From contig JAKVCX010000011.1 in the NCBI GenBank assembly GCA_022448525.1, positions 1 to 64,000 on the forward strand: DNA of 64,000 bases, read 5' to 3'. Source of the stretch: Tenacibaculum sp. GTDB taxonomy: Bacteria; Bacteroidota; Bacteroidia; Flavobacteriales; Flavobacteriaceae. Below the pieces are notes generated by a model. It had not been told where the DNA came from. It ran no database searches and saw only the letters and a list, made by a program, of their open reading frames with translations. Below, piece after piece: positions 8,859-16,379 of this stretch. The position numbers were made by a program, and so were the translations under genes. Within the stretch, counting starts at the first letter, position 1, and every line of letters begins with the position of its first letter.

Positions 8859-10274
8859 TTACGCATTTATTTCGGCTAAACATTTTTCAATGGTTTCATT
8901 TTGCATGTCTTCATACCATTTCATCAAGTTATAAACTGGTTCACCTAAGTCTTTTTCAAACAAGTTTTGGTTCGAACTTCCTTCATATTCTCGTTTAGCA
9001 TCATCTGTTCCTAAATTCGAAGCAAAAATACCAGCAGCACTTACAGGTAAAAAGTCTTCGTATACCATTGGCTCAATACTTAAATATCCATCTTCAAGAA
9101 GTTGATTTACGTCATTTTTAGTGTATACTTTATTTTTCGGTATAGAAGTAGTTCTTTCCGTAGTGAAATAATGGAAATATGCTAACTCTTCAGAATGTAA
9201 TTCTTTATAGTTATCTGGAAATACTTTGAAGTTTTCAGCCAATAACTTATTGTATTCTGAGGCATTTTCTGCGGTTGGAGATCCTCCAATTGCTTTTCTT
9301 GTTTTACCTAAAAGTTCGTTATATAGGTCAAGTCCTTTTTGAGTTAAAGCTGCACCTCGCTGTTCAATTTCACCGAACCTAGCTTTATGTTCTCCTGTTT
9401 TACCATTACCTACGTCATTCTTAAAGATAACTTTTTCAGTTAATGCTTTAAAACTAGTTTGACGTAATAATATTGGACATTTTCTTGTTGGTGGACCTTC
9501 TATATTATCTTTTGGTGGAATATTGCGTGCTTCCATACTCGCTTGAACTTTGTCAATATCCAATGTTCTCGGAGTAAGATGGTTAATATGTGGACCTTTA
9601 AACGCTACTACATCTGCGATTAATCTGTGTTGGCCAAGTAAGGCTTCATACATTTCATAATCTACCGTAGCGGTATCATGCCATCTAAAAGTTTCTAAAG
9701 CCTCCTGAACAAACGTTTCAGCGTCATTTTCATTTAAGCCACCTTCTTTTTCAGATTTTTCAATTAATTCAAGTGCTTTCTTAGTAAAGATTTGTCGACT
9801 TTCTAAAATATTTTCTACATTATTACGCAGCTCCTCGTTATCAATAAGATCTAAGCGTAGGAGAGAGGTAAATACTCTGAATGGAGCTTGGTTTAAAGCT
9901 GTGTTTTCAATTGCTCTAAATGCTGTAGAATGAACAGGAACTCCAGCTGTTGCTAAATCGTAATAACCAACAGGAAACATTCCCATTACTTTAAATAATC
10001 TTCTCATGGTAAATAATTCATAAGGTTTTCCCAAACGAATAGCTCCATGACGTTCCATATTTAGTCTAGTAATTTCCCCTGTGTTCGCTAATTGCTCTTT
10101 GACTTCAGTTGATTCTGATAATACATTATCATTTATATCATGTACTAAATCAAGTAATTCTCCGTAAAGAGGAACTTCATCTTTATACATTTCCGACATG
10201 ATAGTGGCAAAACGGTTTCTAATGTATTCTGATGAGACGAATTTTTCAGTTGTGGTGTTTGAATTATCTATCAT
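8859..10274 (-). CDS. DUF1338 family protein, HglS-like 2-oxoadipate dioxygenase/decarboxylase
   Basis: This 471-residue cytosolic protein matches the DUF1338/HglS (YdcJ) family over its length. HglS of Pseudomonas putida converts 2-oxoadipate, from lysine, to D-2-hydroxyglutarate with an Fe(II)-dependent VOC-like fold. From memory its metal ligands are His70, His226 and Glu294, with substrate-binding Arg74. Here RHGAIR gives His76 and Arg80, HINHLTPRT gives His232, and RFGEIEQRG gives a Glu near 302, a constant offset of about six for the first three. The function is therefore likely, though not proven. It is the first gene of a leftward cluster with an Lrp regulator and a YdiJ-like dehydrogenase. 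An inverted repeat lies just upstream of its ATG. Confidence 0.88.
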   Translation of the reverse strand: MIDNSNTTTEKFVSSEYIRNRFATIMSEMYKDEVPLYGELLDLVHDINDNVLSESTEVKEQLANTGEITRLNMERHGAIRLGKPYELFTMRRLFKVMGMFPVGYYDLATAGVPVHSTAFRAIENTALNQAPFRVFTSLLRLDLIDNEELRNNVENILESRQIFTKKALELIEKSEKEGGLNENDAETFVQEALETFRWHDTATVDYEMYEALLGQHRLIADVVAFKGPHINHLTPRTLDIDKVQASMEARNIPPKDNIEGPPTRKCPILLRQTSFKALTEKVIFKNDVGNGKTGEHKARFGEIEQRGAALTQKGLDLYNELLGKTRKAIGGSPTAENASEYNKLLAENFKVFPDNYKELHSEELAYFHYFTTERTTSIPKNKVYTKNDVNQLLEDGYLSIEPMVYEDFLPVSAAGIFASNLGTDDAKREYEGSSNQNLFEKDLGEPVYNLMKWYEDMQNETIEKCLAEINA

Positions 10275-10283
10275 TTCCGATGA

Positions 10284-10320
10284 TTACTTAAATTATTTAA
10301 TTTATATACAAATTAAGTAA
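10284..10320 (-). promoter_or_regulatory. Inverted repeat, possible operator of the HglS-like gene
   Basis: Perfect 8-base arms TTACTTAA (10284-10291) and TTAAGTAA (10313-10320) are separated by 21 AT-rich bases and end 10 bases upstream of the ATG. A weak -7-like element (TTAATTTG on the minus strand, 10309-10316) overlaps the distal arm. A repressor or Lrp-type protein bound here could block transcription. Function is inferred. Confidence 0.4.
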
Positions 10321-10550
10321 AATTTGCTTTTTATTTGATGTAAATTAGTTAAATATGTGTTGTATAGGTTGTTTTTATGATGAATTGACTTTTTTAAGGA
10401 GCTAGTAACTAAAATTTACACTATTTGATTAAGTAACCTTATGTTTTATAATCAAATTGACTTTAATAATGTGCTAAGAAATATTAATGTTAATGAGAAT
10501 AATAGAAATAATTATGAATGAAAGAGTAAGTTGTAACAATATTACAAGAG

Positions 10551-10578
10551 AATCGTCTTAATAGTAAAAAAGACGATT
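10551..10578 (+). promoter_or_regulatory. Hairpin in the leader of the Pmp3-like gene
   Basis: A 9-bp stem AATCGTCTT/AAGACGATT with a 10-base loop ends four bases before the ATG at 10583. There is no T run, so it is not a terminator. It could affect translation initiation. Confidence 0.45.
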
Positions 10579-10582
10579 GTTT

Positions 10583-10741
10583 ATGAGCATTTTCAGAGTA
10601 TTATTAGCTATACTTTTTCCTCCATTATCCATTATTGATAAAGGATGTGGATCATTCTTAATTATTTTTATCTTGACACTTTGTGGTTGGATACCTGGAG
10701 TGATAGGAGCCTTGGTAATACTAAATAATCCAGATAGGTAA
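10583..10741 (+). CDS. YqaE/Pmp3 family small membrane protein
   Basis: The product is a 52-residue two-helix protein. It contains the family pattern: helix 1 with ILFPPLSIIDKGCG and helix 2 ending CGWIPGVIGALVI. Pmp3/YqaE proteins sit in the cytoplasmic membrane and are linked to cation or stress tolerance, but their mechanism is unknown. The length is normal (about 52-60 residues). The stop codon abuts that of the converging csaA gene with no spacer. A 9-bp hairpin lies just upstream of the start. Confidence 0.85.
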   Translation: MSIFRVLLAILFPPLSIIDKGCGSFLIIFILTLCGWIPGVIGALVILNNPDR

Positions 10742-11077
10742 TTAAGAAACAGTTTCTCCGTTTTTAATTTTCTTAAATGGCTTTAATAATACAACTTCGT
10801 TGTTTTCATTATAAACTCCTAAAACAAGACATTCACTCATAAAATTAGCTATTTGTCGTGGTTTAAAATTAAGAATAGCACTAATTTGTTTACCTATTAA
10901 ATCTTCCTTAGAATATAGGTTAGTTATCTGAGCACTTGATTTTTTGATACCGAGAGTTCCAAAATTGATGGTAAGTTGATACGCTGGTTTTCTTGCTTTG
11001 GGAAAATCATTTACTTCTAATATAGTTCCTATGCGAATATCAACTTTTAAAAAATCGTCAAAAGTAACTGTTTCCAT
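10742..11077 (-). CDS. csaA: tRNA-binding protein CsaA
   Basis: The 111-residue protein is a single OB-fold of the EMAP/Arc1p tRNA-binding type, the normal length for CsaA. Characteristic segments are FDDFLKVDIRIGTI at the N-terminus, ARKPAYQLTINFG and the end FMSECLVLGV. CsaA homologues form dimers that bind tRNA and have been proposed as export chaperones in Bacillus. Its start overlaps the stop of the upstream Mpo1-like gene by one base (TAATG), implying coupled translation. Confidence 0.92.
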   Translation of the reverse strand: METVTFDDFLKVDIRIGTILEVNDFPKARKPAYQLTINFGTLGIKKSSAQITNLYSKEDLIGKQISAILNFKPRQIANFMSECLVLGVYNENNEVVLLKPFKKIKNGETVS

Positions 11078-11541
11078 TATCGTTTAGTTAGTTTTTCTAA
11101 AACCCATAATGGACCAACTAATAAGAATTGTAAATCTTTTAGGAAGGAAGGTTTTTTGCCCTCTATTTTATGTCCATAAAATTGACCAATCCAAGCTAAT
11201 ACAAAGAGTGTAATCGATACTACAAGAAGGTTAGTGTTATTATTTATCCAGTTATTACCGGCAATACAAACGAGAATTACAGCTAACATTTTAACAAAGT
11301 ACCAAAAAGATAGTCGTAAATAAAATAGTACAGAGATTAATATTCCAATAACAAAACCCCAATTTTCAATAAGTGGATTGTATAACTTAAATGTATCTTT
11401 TAAGATGCCATTGGGAATTGTCATAACAAGGCCTATGATACTAAAGAAAATCACTGGAACACAAATATAATGTATTAGTTGGTTCTGTTCATTTTGATGA
11501 CTTATGGAATACTCTTTGAATAACTCTTCTGCACTTTTCAT
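11077..11541 (-). CDS. DUF962/Mpo1-like membrane protein
   Basis: This 154-residue protein has four hydrophobic segments and the DUF962 (yeast Mpo1/YGL010w) motifs: HQNEQNQLIHYICVP at about 15-29 and WIGQFYGHKIEGKKPSFL at about 116-133, then LVGPLWVL. Yeast Mpo1 is an Fe(II) dioxygenase that alpha-oxidises 2-hydroxy fatty acids, and the conserved histidines here fit that chemistry. Whether the bacterial protein acts on 2-hydroxy fatty acids, which occur in Bacteroidota sphingolipids and LPS, is inference. It is translationally coupled to csaA. Confidence 0.85.
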   Translation of the reverse strand: MKSAEELFKEYSISHQNEQNQLIHYICVPVIFFSIIGLVMTIPNGILKDTFKLYNPLIENWGFVIGILISVLFYLRLSFWYFVKMLAVILVCIAGNNWINNNTNLLVVSITLFVLAWIGQFYGHKIEGKKPSFLKDLQFLLVGPLWVLEKLTKR

Positions 11542-11573
11542 AATTGATGTTATTTTATTTAATTCTTAAATAT

Positions 11574-11605
11574 AAAAAAAGGTCAGAAAATTTTCTGACC
11601 TTTTT
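11574..11605. terminator. Intrinsic terminator (perfect palindrome)
   Basis: The palindrome at 11581-11600 (GGTCAGAAAA and its complement) is flanked by A7 and T5. It lies 25 bases past the stop of the leftward TonB-C gene and is its likely terminator. Confidence 0.85.
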
Positions 11606-11625
11606 AATATGAATTTTTCTCTTAA

Positions 11626-12708
11626 TTATTTTAATCTGAAGTTAATTGGGAAAGCATACTTAACGTTTACCGGTTTACCACCTTTCATTGCTGGCTTAAC
11701 TCTAGGTAATTTCTCAATTAATTTTTTTGTAGCTTCTTCTAGTACTTTGCTTCCTTTAGGACCTCTAGTTTTAACATCAGCTACATCTCCATTTGAATCA
11801 ATTACGAAGTAAGCATTAATTCTACCTTCGATGTTTTGATCTACAGCTTCTTGAGGGTAAGCAAAATATTTATTAATGTGCTTACTCATTTGGCTATTGA
11901 AACAATCTAATGAATTATCGCTAGAACAGTTTTTAAATGCAGGAATACTTTCCACTTCGTTGAATCTATATACCTGAGCTGTTTTTTCTACAGTTTTAGA
12001 TACTTTTACGTTTGAAGCCTTTTTACCTGGAATAACGAAAGCGATTGGCACACCATATTTTACCTTAACTAACTTTCCGTTGTGTTTCCCTGGTTTAAAT
12101 TTAGGTAACTTACGAACAATTCTCTCAGCTTCTGCTTCAAGTAACTCTCCTTGGTAAGGACCTCTAATATTTAAGTTATCTACTTCTCCGTCTTTGTTAA
12201 TTACAAACTGAACAAGTACACGACCTTGAATACTTTTCTCATATGCTTCTTTTGGATACGTAAAGTTCTTTCTAATGTGAGAAGCGATTTCAGCTTTGAA
12301 ACATTTTTCTTGCTGATAGATAGCAACTGCTTCACATTCCGAGAATAAAGGAATTTCTTCTACTAAGTTAAATGGAACTTTTTCTACCACTTCTTCGCTA
12401 CTTAAGTCTAAAGTACCTACTAATGAAGCTTTCTTTTTTAATGCTGCTAATTTGTTTGACGTAGAACTTGAAGAATTAACACCTGTTACAGCATCTCTCT
12501 TTCTAATAACTCTACGACGAGAAGTAACTTCTACTGAAATCTGCTTGTTTTTAGCATCTTTGTCTTCTACCGAACATTTAGTAATACTATTTAGATCTAA
12601 TGCCGGTTCTCCGTTAGGGGTATCACAAGTCTCATTTGCTTTCGATTGAGACATAACGATTTGCGTGCTGAATGCTACAGCAGCAACTACTAGTAACTTT
12701 TTAACCAT
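11626..12708 (-). CDS. Secreted protein with two TonB C-terminal domains
   Basis: This 360-residue protein has a cleavable signal peptide (1-20, ending VMSQS) rather than the membrane anchor and Pro-rich linker of classical TonB. A short N-terminal module (CDTPNGEPALDLNSITKC, then an Arg-rich RRRVIRKR) precedes two TonB_C-like domains at about 138-232 and 268-357. Each has YPxEAxxxxIxGRxxxxFVIxxxGxV and a PxxKP-type basic end. Such proteins are usually called energy transducer TonB, but without an anchor energy coupling is doubtful. A partner or scaffold role in the periplasm is possible. Two single-domain paralogues occur at 12880 and 29000. Confidence 0.85.
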   Translation of the reverse strand: MVKKLLVVAAVAFSTQIVMSQSKANETCDTPNGEPALDLNSITKCSVEDKDAKNKQISVEVTSRRRVIRKRDAVTGVNSSSSTSNKLAALKKKASLVGTLDLSSEEVVEKVPFNLVEEIPLFSECEAVAIYQQEKCFKAEIASHIRKNFTYPKEAYEKSIQGRVLVQFVINKDGEVDNLNIRGPYQGELLEAEAERIVRKLPKFKPGKHNGKLVKVKYGVPIAFVIPGKKASNVKVSKTVEKTAQVYRFNEVESIPAFKNCSSDNSLDCFNSQMSKHINKYFAYPQEAVDQNIEGRINAYFVIDSNGDVADVKTRGPKGSKVLEEATKKLIEKLPRVKPAMKGGKPVNVKYAFPINFRLK

Positions 12709-12879
12709 ATTCTTAGGGATTAAGAGATTAACTTCGCGTCTAAGGTAGGTATTATAAGTGACTAAAAAAAATTATTTAAGATGTTTTGTGTTAATTCTAT
12801 AGATAAATGGTTATTATCTATCGATAAATGTATTTATTTAATAGATGAGTTGTAATTTTCGAAAATTCAATTTTTCTTA

Positions 12880-13557
12880 CTATTCTGCATTGAAATTTAT
12901 AGGTAAACTATACTTTACTTTTACAGGTAATCCTTTATGTCTTCCTGGAGAAAAAATAGGCAATTTGCTTACTACTCTTTTAATTTCATTTTCTAATGAT
13001 TCATCCTTTTTTCTTGCTTTAACTAATAAATTTTCAACTTTTCCTTTAGAGTCAATTGTGAATTGAATAAAAACTCTTCCACTTACACCTTCTTCAGAAG
13101 CTCTTTCTGGATCAAAAGTTTTTGCAAAATGTTTAGAAAACTCGTTATTGAAACAATCTGTTCCACTTTTATTGGCATCTTCGCATTCAGGGAATAATGG
13201 TACGTTGTCAACTATATTAAATAAAACTACTTCAGCTTTCATTCTATTGGTAACGATATCATTTTTGATTTCTAAACTTGAGTGAGTTACATCTGCATTT
13301 AAATCTTTCGTAGCTCCATCAATAGAATTAACTTTTTCTCGTTTTCTAATAATTCTTTTTCTAGTTCGTTTAGCAGCGACATTTAACGTAACTTTCTTGT
13401 TGTCATTTTTATCTTTCGCTATGGTACATTTAGATATTGTATTAAGATCTAATGAAGGTTCATCACTTGGTGTGTCACAATGTTTTTTATTTTGAGACAA
13501 TACTGTGCCACTTAATAATGTAAATATTATTATTAACAGGGGGATTAGCTGTTTCAT
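12880..13557 (-). CDS. Secreted TonB C-terminal domain protein (paralogue)
   Basis: A 225-residue secreted protein with a signal peptide (1-21), the same N-terminal module as its neighbour (CDTPSDEPSLDLNTISKC then RTRKRIIRKR) and one TonB_C domain at about 135-223. The domain is less regular than its paralogues: the usual YPxEA is replaced by FDPERASEEG. No membrane anchor is visible. It is 171 bases upstream of the two-domain paralogue on the same strand, which suggests local duplication. The function is unknown beyond a probable periplasmic location. Confidence 0.82.
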   Translation of the reverse strand: MKQLIPLLIIIFTLLSGTVLSQNKKHCDTPSDEPSLDLNTISKCTIAKDKNDNKKVTLNVAAKRTRKRIIRKREKVNSIDGATKDLNADVTHSSLEIKNDIVTNRMKAEVVLFNIVDNVPLFPECEDANKSGTDCFNNEFSKHFAKTFDPERASEEGVSGRVFIQFTIDSKGKVENLLVKARKKDESLENEIKRVVSKLPIFSPGRHKGLPVKVKYSLPINFNAE

Positions 13558-13860
13558 GATAAAGGTGTGATTTAAATTGTTACTTGGTTAATGCATTACA
13601 AATTTCGTTTAAGATGAATGAAACTGTGTTAATTGTAGCTTATAGAAAAGTTAAGTTCTAAAAATTACATAACTAATAATTCATTCAGATTTTACATTTT
13701 ATTAATCTCGGGGTCAGTGAAGAAATATCTTCTATATACTCAAAGATATTAAAAATTAAAGCCAACTAAATTAACATATGTTAACCTAGTTGGCTTTTGT
13801 TTACAAACTTAAACCATTAATCTATAAATGGTTATGTTTTTAAAGCTATGAAAAGTTGAC
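13558..13860. other. 303-base intergenic region
   Basis: This stretch separates the TonB-C gene from the peptidyl-prolyl isomerase gene. It holds an 8-bp hairpin (13725-13751) and a strong terminator (13758-13800). I found no gene or clear promoter in it. Confidence 0.6.
13758..13800. terminator. Intrinsic terminator
   Basis: An 11-bp stem AAAGCCAACTA/TAGTTGGCTTT encloses a further palindrome TTAACATATGTTAA. AT-rich tracts flank it. It lies 60 bases past the stop of the leftward isomerase gene and probably terminates it. Confidence 0.75.
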
Positions 13861-14790
13861 TTACTTTACATTCATAAGTTCAACATCAAATATAAGAGTT
13901 GCATTTGGTGGAATTACTCCTCCAGCACCTCTTTCTCCGTATGCTAAGTTTGAAGGAATAACTAATCTAGCCTTGTCTCCAACTTGTAATAATTGAATAC
14001 CTTCGTCCCATCCTGCAATTACTTGGCCTACACCAATAGCAAAGTCAATTGGTTGTTTTCTTTTGTATGATGAATCAAATACGGTACCATCTAATAATTG
14101 ACCTTTGTAGTGTACAGAAACAGTAGCTCCTTTAGTAGCTTTTTTACCTTCACCTTTTTGGATAATTTTATAACGTAATCCACTTGGTGTCTCATCATAT
14201 CCAGCTGCTACTTGATCTAAAATTTCCTTTTGTTTTGCTTTTTCTGCAGCTTCTCTCTTTTCACGTTCTCCTTCAAAAGTTCTGAATGCCTCAACTGCAT
14301 TCCAGTTTTCAGCAGTTTCACCAACACGCAAAATTTCTACTTGCATTTCATCTTCTTGCTCAACGGCGTCAACAACGTCTTGTCCTTCAATTACACTTCC
14401 AAATACAGTGTGCTTACCGTCTAACCATGGAGTTGCAACGTGAGTTATGAAAAACTGAGATCCGTTCGTTCCAGGACCAGCGTTTGCCATTGATAATTTA
14501 CCTGGCGCATCGTGCTTTAAATCTGGGTGAATTTCATCATCAAATTTATATCCTGGATTTCCAGTTCCTGTACCTTGTGGACAACCACCTTGAATCATAA
14601 AGTCAGCAATTACTCTATGGAATTTTAATCCATTATAGTATGGTTCTCCTTGAGGACGAGCAGAGTTTTCTAAATTACCTTCAGCTAAAGCAACGAAGTT
14701 ACCAACTGTTCCAGGAGTTTTTTCATATTCTAAATTCACTAAAATATCTCCTTTTGGAGTAGTGAATTTTGCGTAGATTCCGTTATTCAT
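13861..14790 (-). CDS. Cyclophilin-FKBP fusion peptidyl-prolyl isomerase
   Basis: This 309-residue protein fuses two unrelated prolyl isomerase domains. The cyclophilin domain (about 5-165) has [24 protein letters not shown] and [11 protein letters not shown] charged helical linker (about 172-195, Glu/Lys-rich) leads to an FKBP domain (about 205-309) with [30 protein letters not shown] and [15 protein letters not shown]. Active-site residues of both domains look intact. There is no signal peptide, so it is probably cytosolic. Dual-domain enzymes of this kind are known in Bacteroidota. It is 23 bases downstream of the barrel-like gene. Confidence 0.92.
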   Translation of the reverse strand: MNNGIYAKFTTPKGDILVNLEYEKTPGTVGNFVALAEGNLENSARPQGEPYYNGLKFHRVIADFMIQGGCPQGTGTGNPGYKFDDEIHPDLKHDAPGKLSMANAGPGTNGSQFFITHVATPWLDGKHTVFGSVIEGQDVVDAVEQEDEMQVEILRVGETAENWNAVEAFRTFEGEREKREAAEKAKQKEILDQVAAGYDETPSGLRYKIIQKGEGKKATKGATVSVHYKGQLLDGTVFDSSYKRKQPIDFAIGVGQVIAGWDEGIQLLQVGDKARLVIPSNLAYGERGAGGVIPPNATLIFDVELMNVK

Positions 14791-14813
14791 TATTATGTGT
14801 TATTTATCTTAAA

Positions 14814-16373
14814 TTATTGTTTGTTCGCAAATAATGATGCAAAGTTAAAACTTACACCTATATTAACGTTGTTTGAATTTATATTTCCAAATGGAGCATA
14901 TAGTTTTCCTCCAGATAGCTTTAATGCTAAATTGTCTTTAATATGATAGTTGAAACCAAGTGTCGGTCTTATTACAATTCCTTCATCTGTATCAACTCCA
15001 GCACCACCAGCAGCACCACCTGCTAAATTTATAAATGCGTCAACTTTATTGTTGATGAATCTATTGGTTTTAAAACCTAACCCAATTAATCCATGAGCAT
15101 ATCCGCCAGATCTTCCTCCATAAGCAAAACCAGCTTCACCTATGATGTATATGTTTTTAAATATGTCGTAATTAAACTGTAATCCAATTAATTGTAAGTC
15201 AGTTGAAAGAACGTTATTAGGATCATCTGTTTTGTTTACATCAAAATAAGTTTGATTTTGAAGTGCTATTGATATTCCTTGTGTTTTATAGGTGTAATTA
15301 TCATTGGTGTTTTGTGTTTTTGTTCCACCAGACAAATTCATGTATTTAATTCCAAAACCTAAAGTGTAAGCTTCAAAATCTCCATCTAAAGCTCTGTAAT
15401 ATCCTCCATGTCCACTTAAGGCTAGATTGTCTGAAAGTTTTAAATCTAATCCTGCAGAAGGATAAATTGTTAAACCACCTTCAGGAGCGATTCTACCACC
15501 TGCAGCACCAATTCCTAATTTACCGAAAAAGTTTACATATTTCGATTGATAAGGATGATAACCAGCACCAAAGAATAAATCCATAAATCCAGCTCTCAAA
15601 CCTTTATAAATAGCATCTGTATGAGCAAATAAGAATGTTTTTTCGTTTAAATACTTTTGGTACTCAAATCCTAATACATATAAGGTTGTATCTAAATCAG
15701 TTCCATTATCTCTTTTTGATTCACCAGTAGGGAAGAAGAAATCAAAACGAACTTGTTGTGTGTTTTTAATAGTAGGTTTCTTCCAGAAGAATTCAGTTTC
15801 TTCACCAAGTTTGAACTCTTTATTTGCATCTTCATATTTTGCAAATCGGAAAATACTAGGGATTTCAAAGAAAACAGAAACGCTATTATCTTTAATTGCT
15901 CCTGTGTAAAAATCAATATAACTGTATTGTACACCAAATGAATAGTTGTTCTTTTTGTATTGCAGTCCGATATTAGAGTTTATAAAAGCTCCGTCATTAA
16001 TTAAAACACGATAACCACCACCGCCACCGAAATGGAAGTTTCCATCAAAATAAAGATTCTTATAAATTTTCTTATTAACACCTAATTCAGCACCAAGTGT
16101 AAACAAACCTCCTTGATCACCAGTTACGGCATAATGAAATCCGGCTCCTCCGTATAACCAATCATTAAAGGGAATTTGATAATGTAAACCAACCAATCCC
16201 ATAGTAGCATCTAAATTAGGAAATTCATTCGTAGGCATTGAAACCGGAATAAAATTTAATCTAATTCTATTTGTCAATTCTTTTCCTTGTAAGGTTGAAA
16301 TGTCTTCTTGAGAAAATGAGAAAATAACACTTAAAGAAAATAGTATGGTAACTAGTTTGGTTTGTTTTTTCAT
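14814..16373 (-). CDS. Outer-membrane beta-barrel-like protein with internal repeats, unknown function
   Basis: A 519-residue protein with a signal peptide (1-21, ending FSFSQ) and glycine- and aromatic-rich alternating strands throughout, typical of an outer-membrane barrel. A glycine block recurs three times, at about 116, 289 and 450: FGGGGGYRVLINDG, LGIGAAGGRIAPEGG and LAGGAAGGAGVDTDEG. Each is followed by a strand ending in GL or GF. This suggests triplication of a barrel unit. I do not recognise the family. It lies six bases downstream of prfC and upstream of the isomerase, probably in one transcript. Confidence 0.75.
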   Translation of the reverse strand: MKKQTKLVTILFSLSVIFSFSQEDISTLQGKELTNRIRLNFIPVSMPTNEFPNLDATMGLVGLHYQIPFNDWLYGGAGFHYAVTGDQGGLFTLGAELGVNKKIYKNLYFDGNFHFGGGGGYRVLINDGAFINSNIGLQYKKNNYSFGVQYSYIDFYTGAIKDNSVSVFFEIPSIFRFAKYEDANKEFKLGEETEFFWKKPTIKNTQQVRFDFFFPTGESKRDNGTDLDTTLYVLGFEYQKYLNEKTFLFAHTDAIYKGLRAGFMDLFFGAGYHPYQSKYVNFFGKLGIGAAGGRIAPEGGLTIYPSAGLDLKLSDNLALSGHGGYYRALDGDFEAYTLGFGIKYMNLSGGTKTQNTNDNYTYKTQGISIALQNQTYFDVNKTDDPNNVLSTDLQLIGLQFNYDIFKNIYIIGEAGFAYGGRSGGYAHGLIGLGFKTNRFINNKVDAFINLAGGAAGGAGVDTDEGIVIRPTLGFNYHIKDNLALKLSGGKLYAPFGNINSNNVNIGVSFNFASLFANKQ

Positions 16374-16379
16374 ATTTAT

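Larger units (their letters stand above)
10275..10582. other. 308-base intergenic region between divergent genes
   Basis: This AT-rich stretch lies between the HglS-like gene (-) and the Pmp3-like gene (+). It contains an inverted repeat near the HglS-like start (10284-10320) and a hairpin just before the Pmp3-like start (10551-10578). I see no credible gene in the remainder; a 26-codon ORF at 10441 has no supporting features. Confidence 0.6.

Noticed and set aside
10441..10521. 26-codon ORF between the HglS-like and Pmp3-like genes
   Set aside because: It is Asn-rich, AT-biased and has no promoter, start context or similarity I can recognise.
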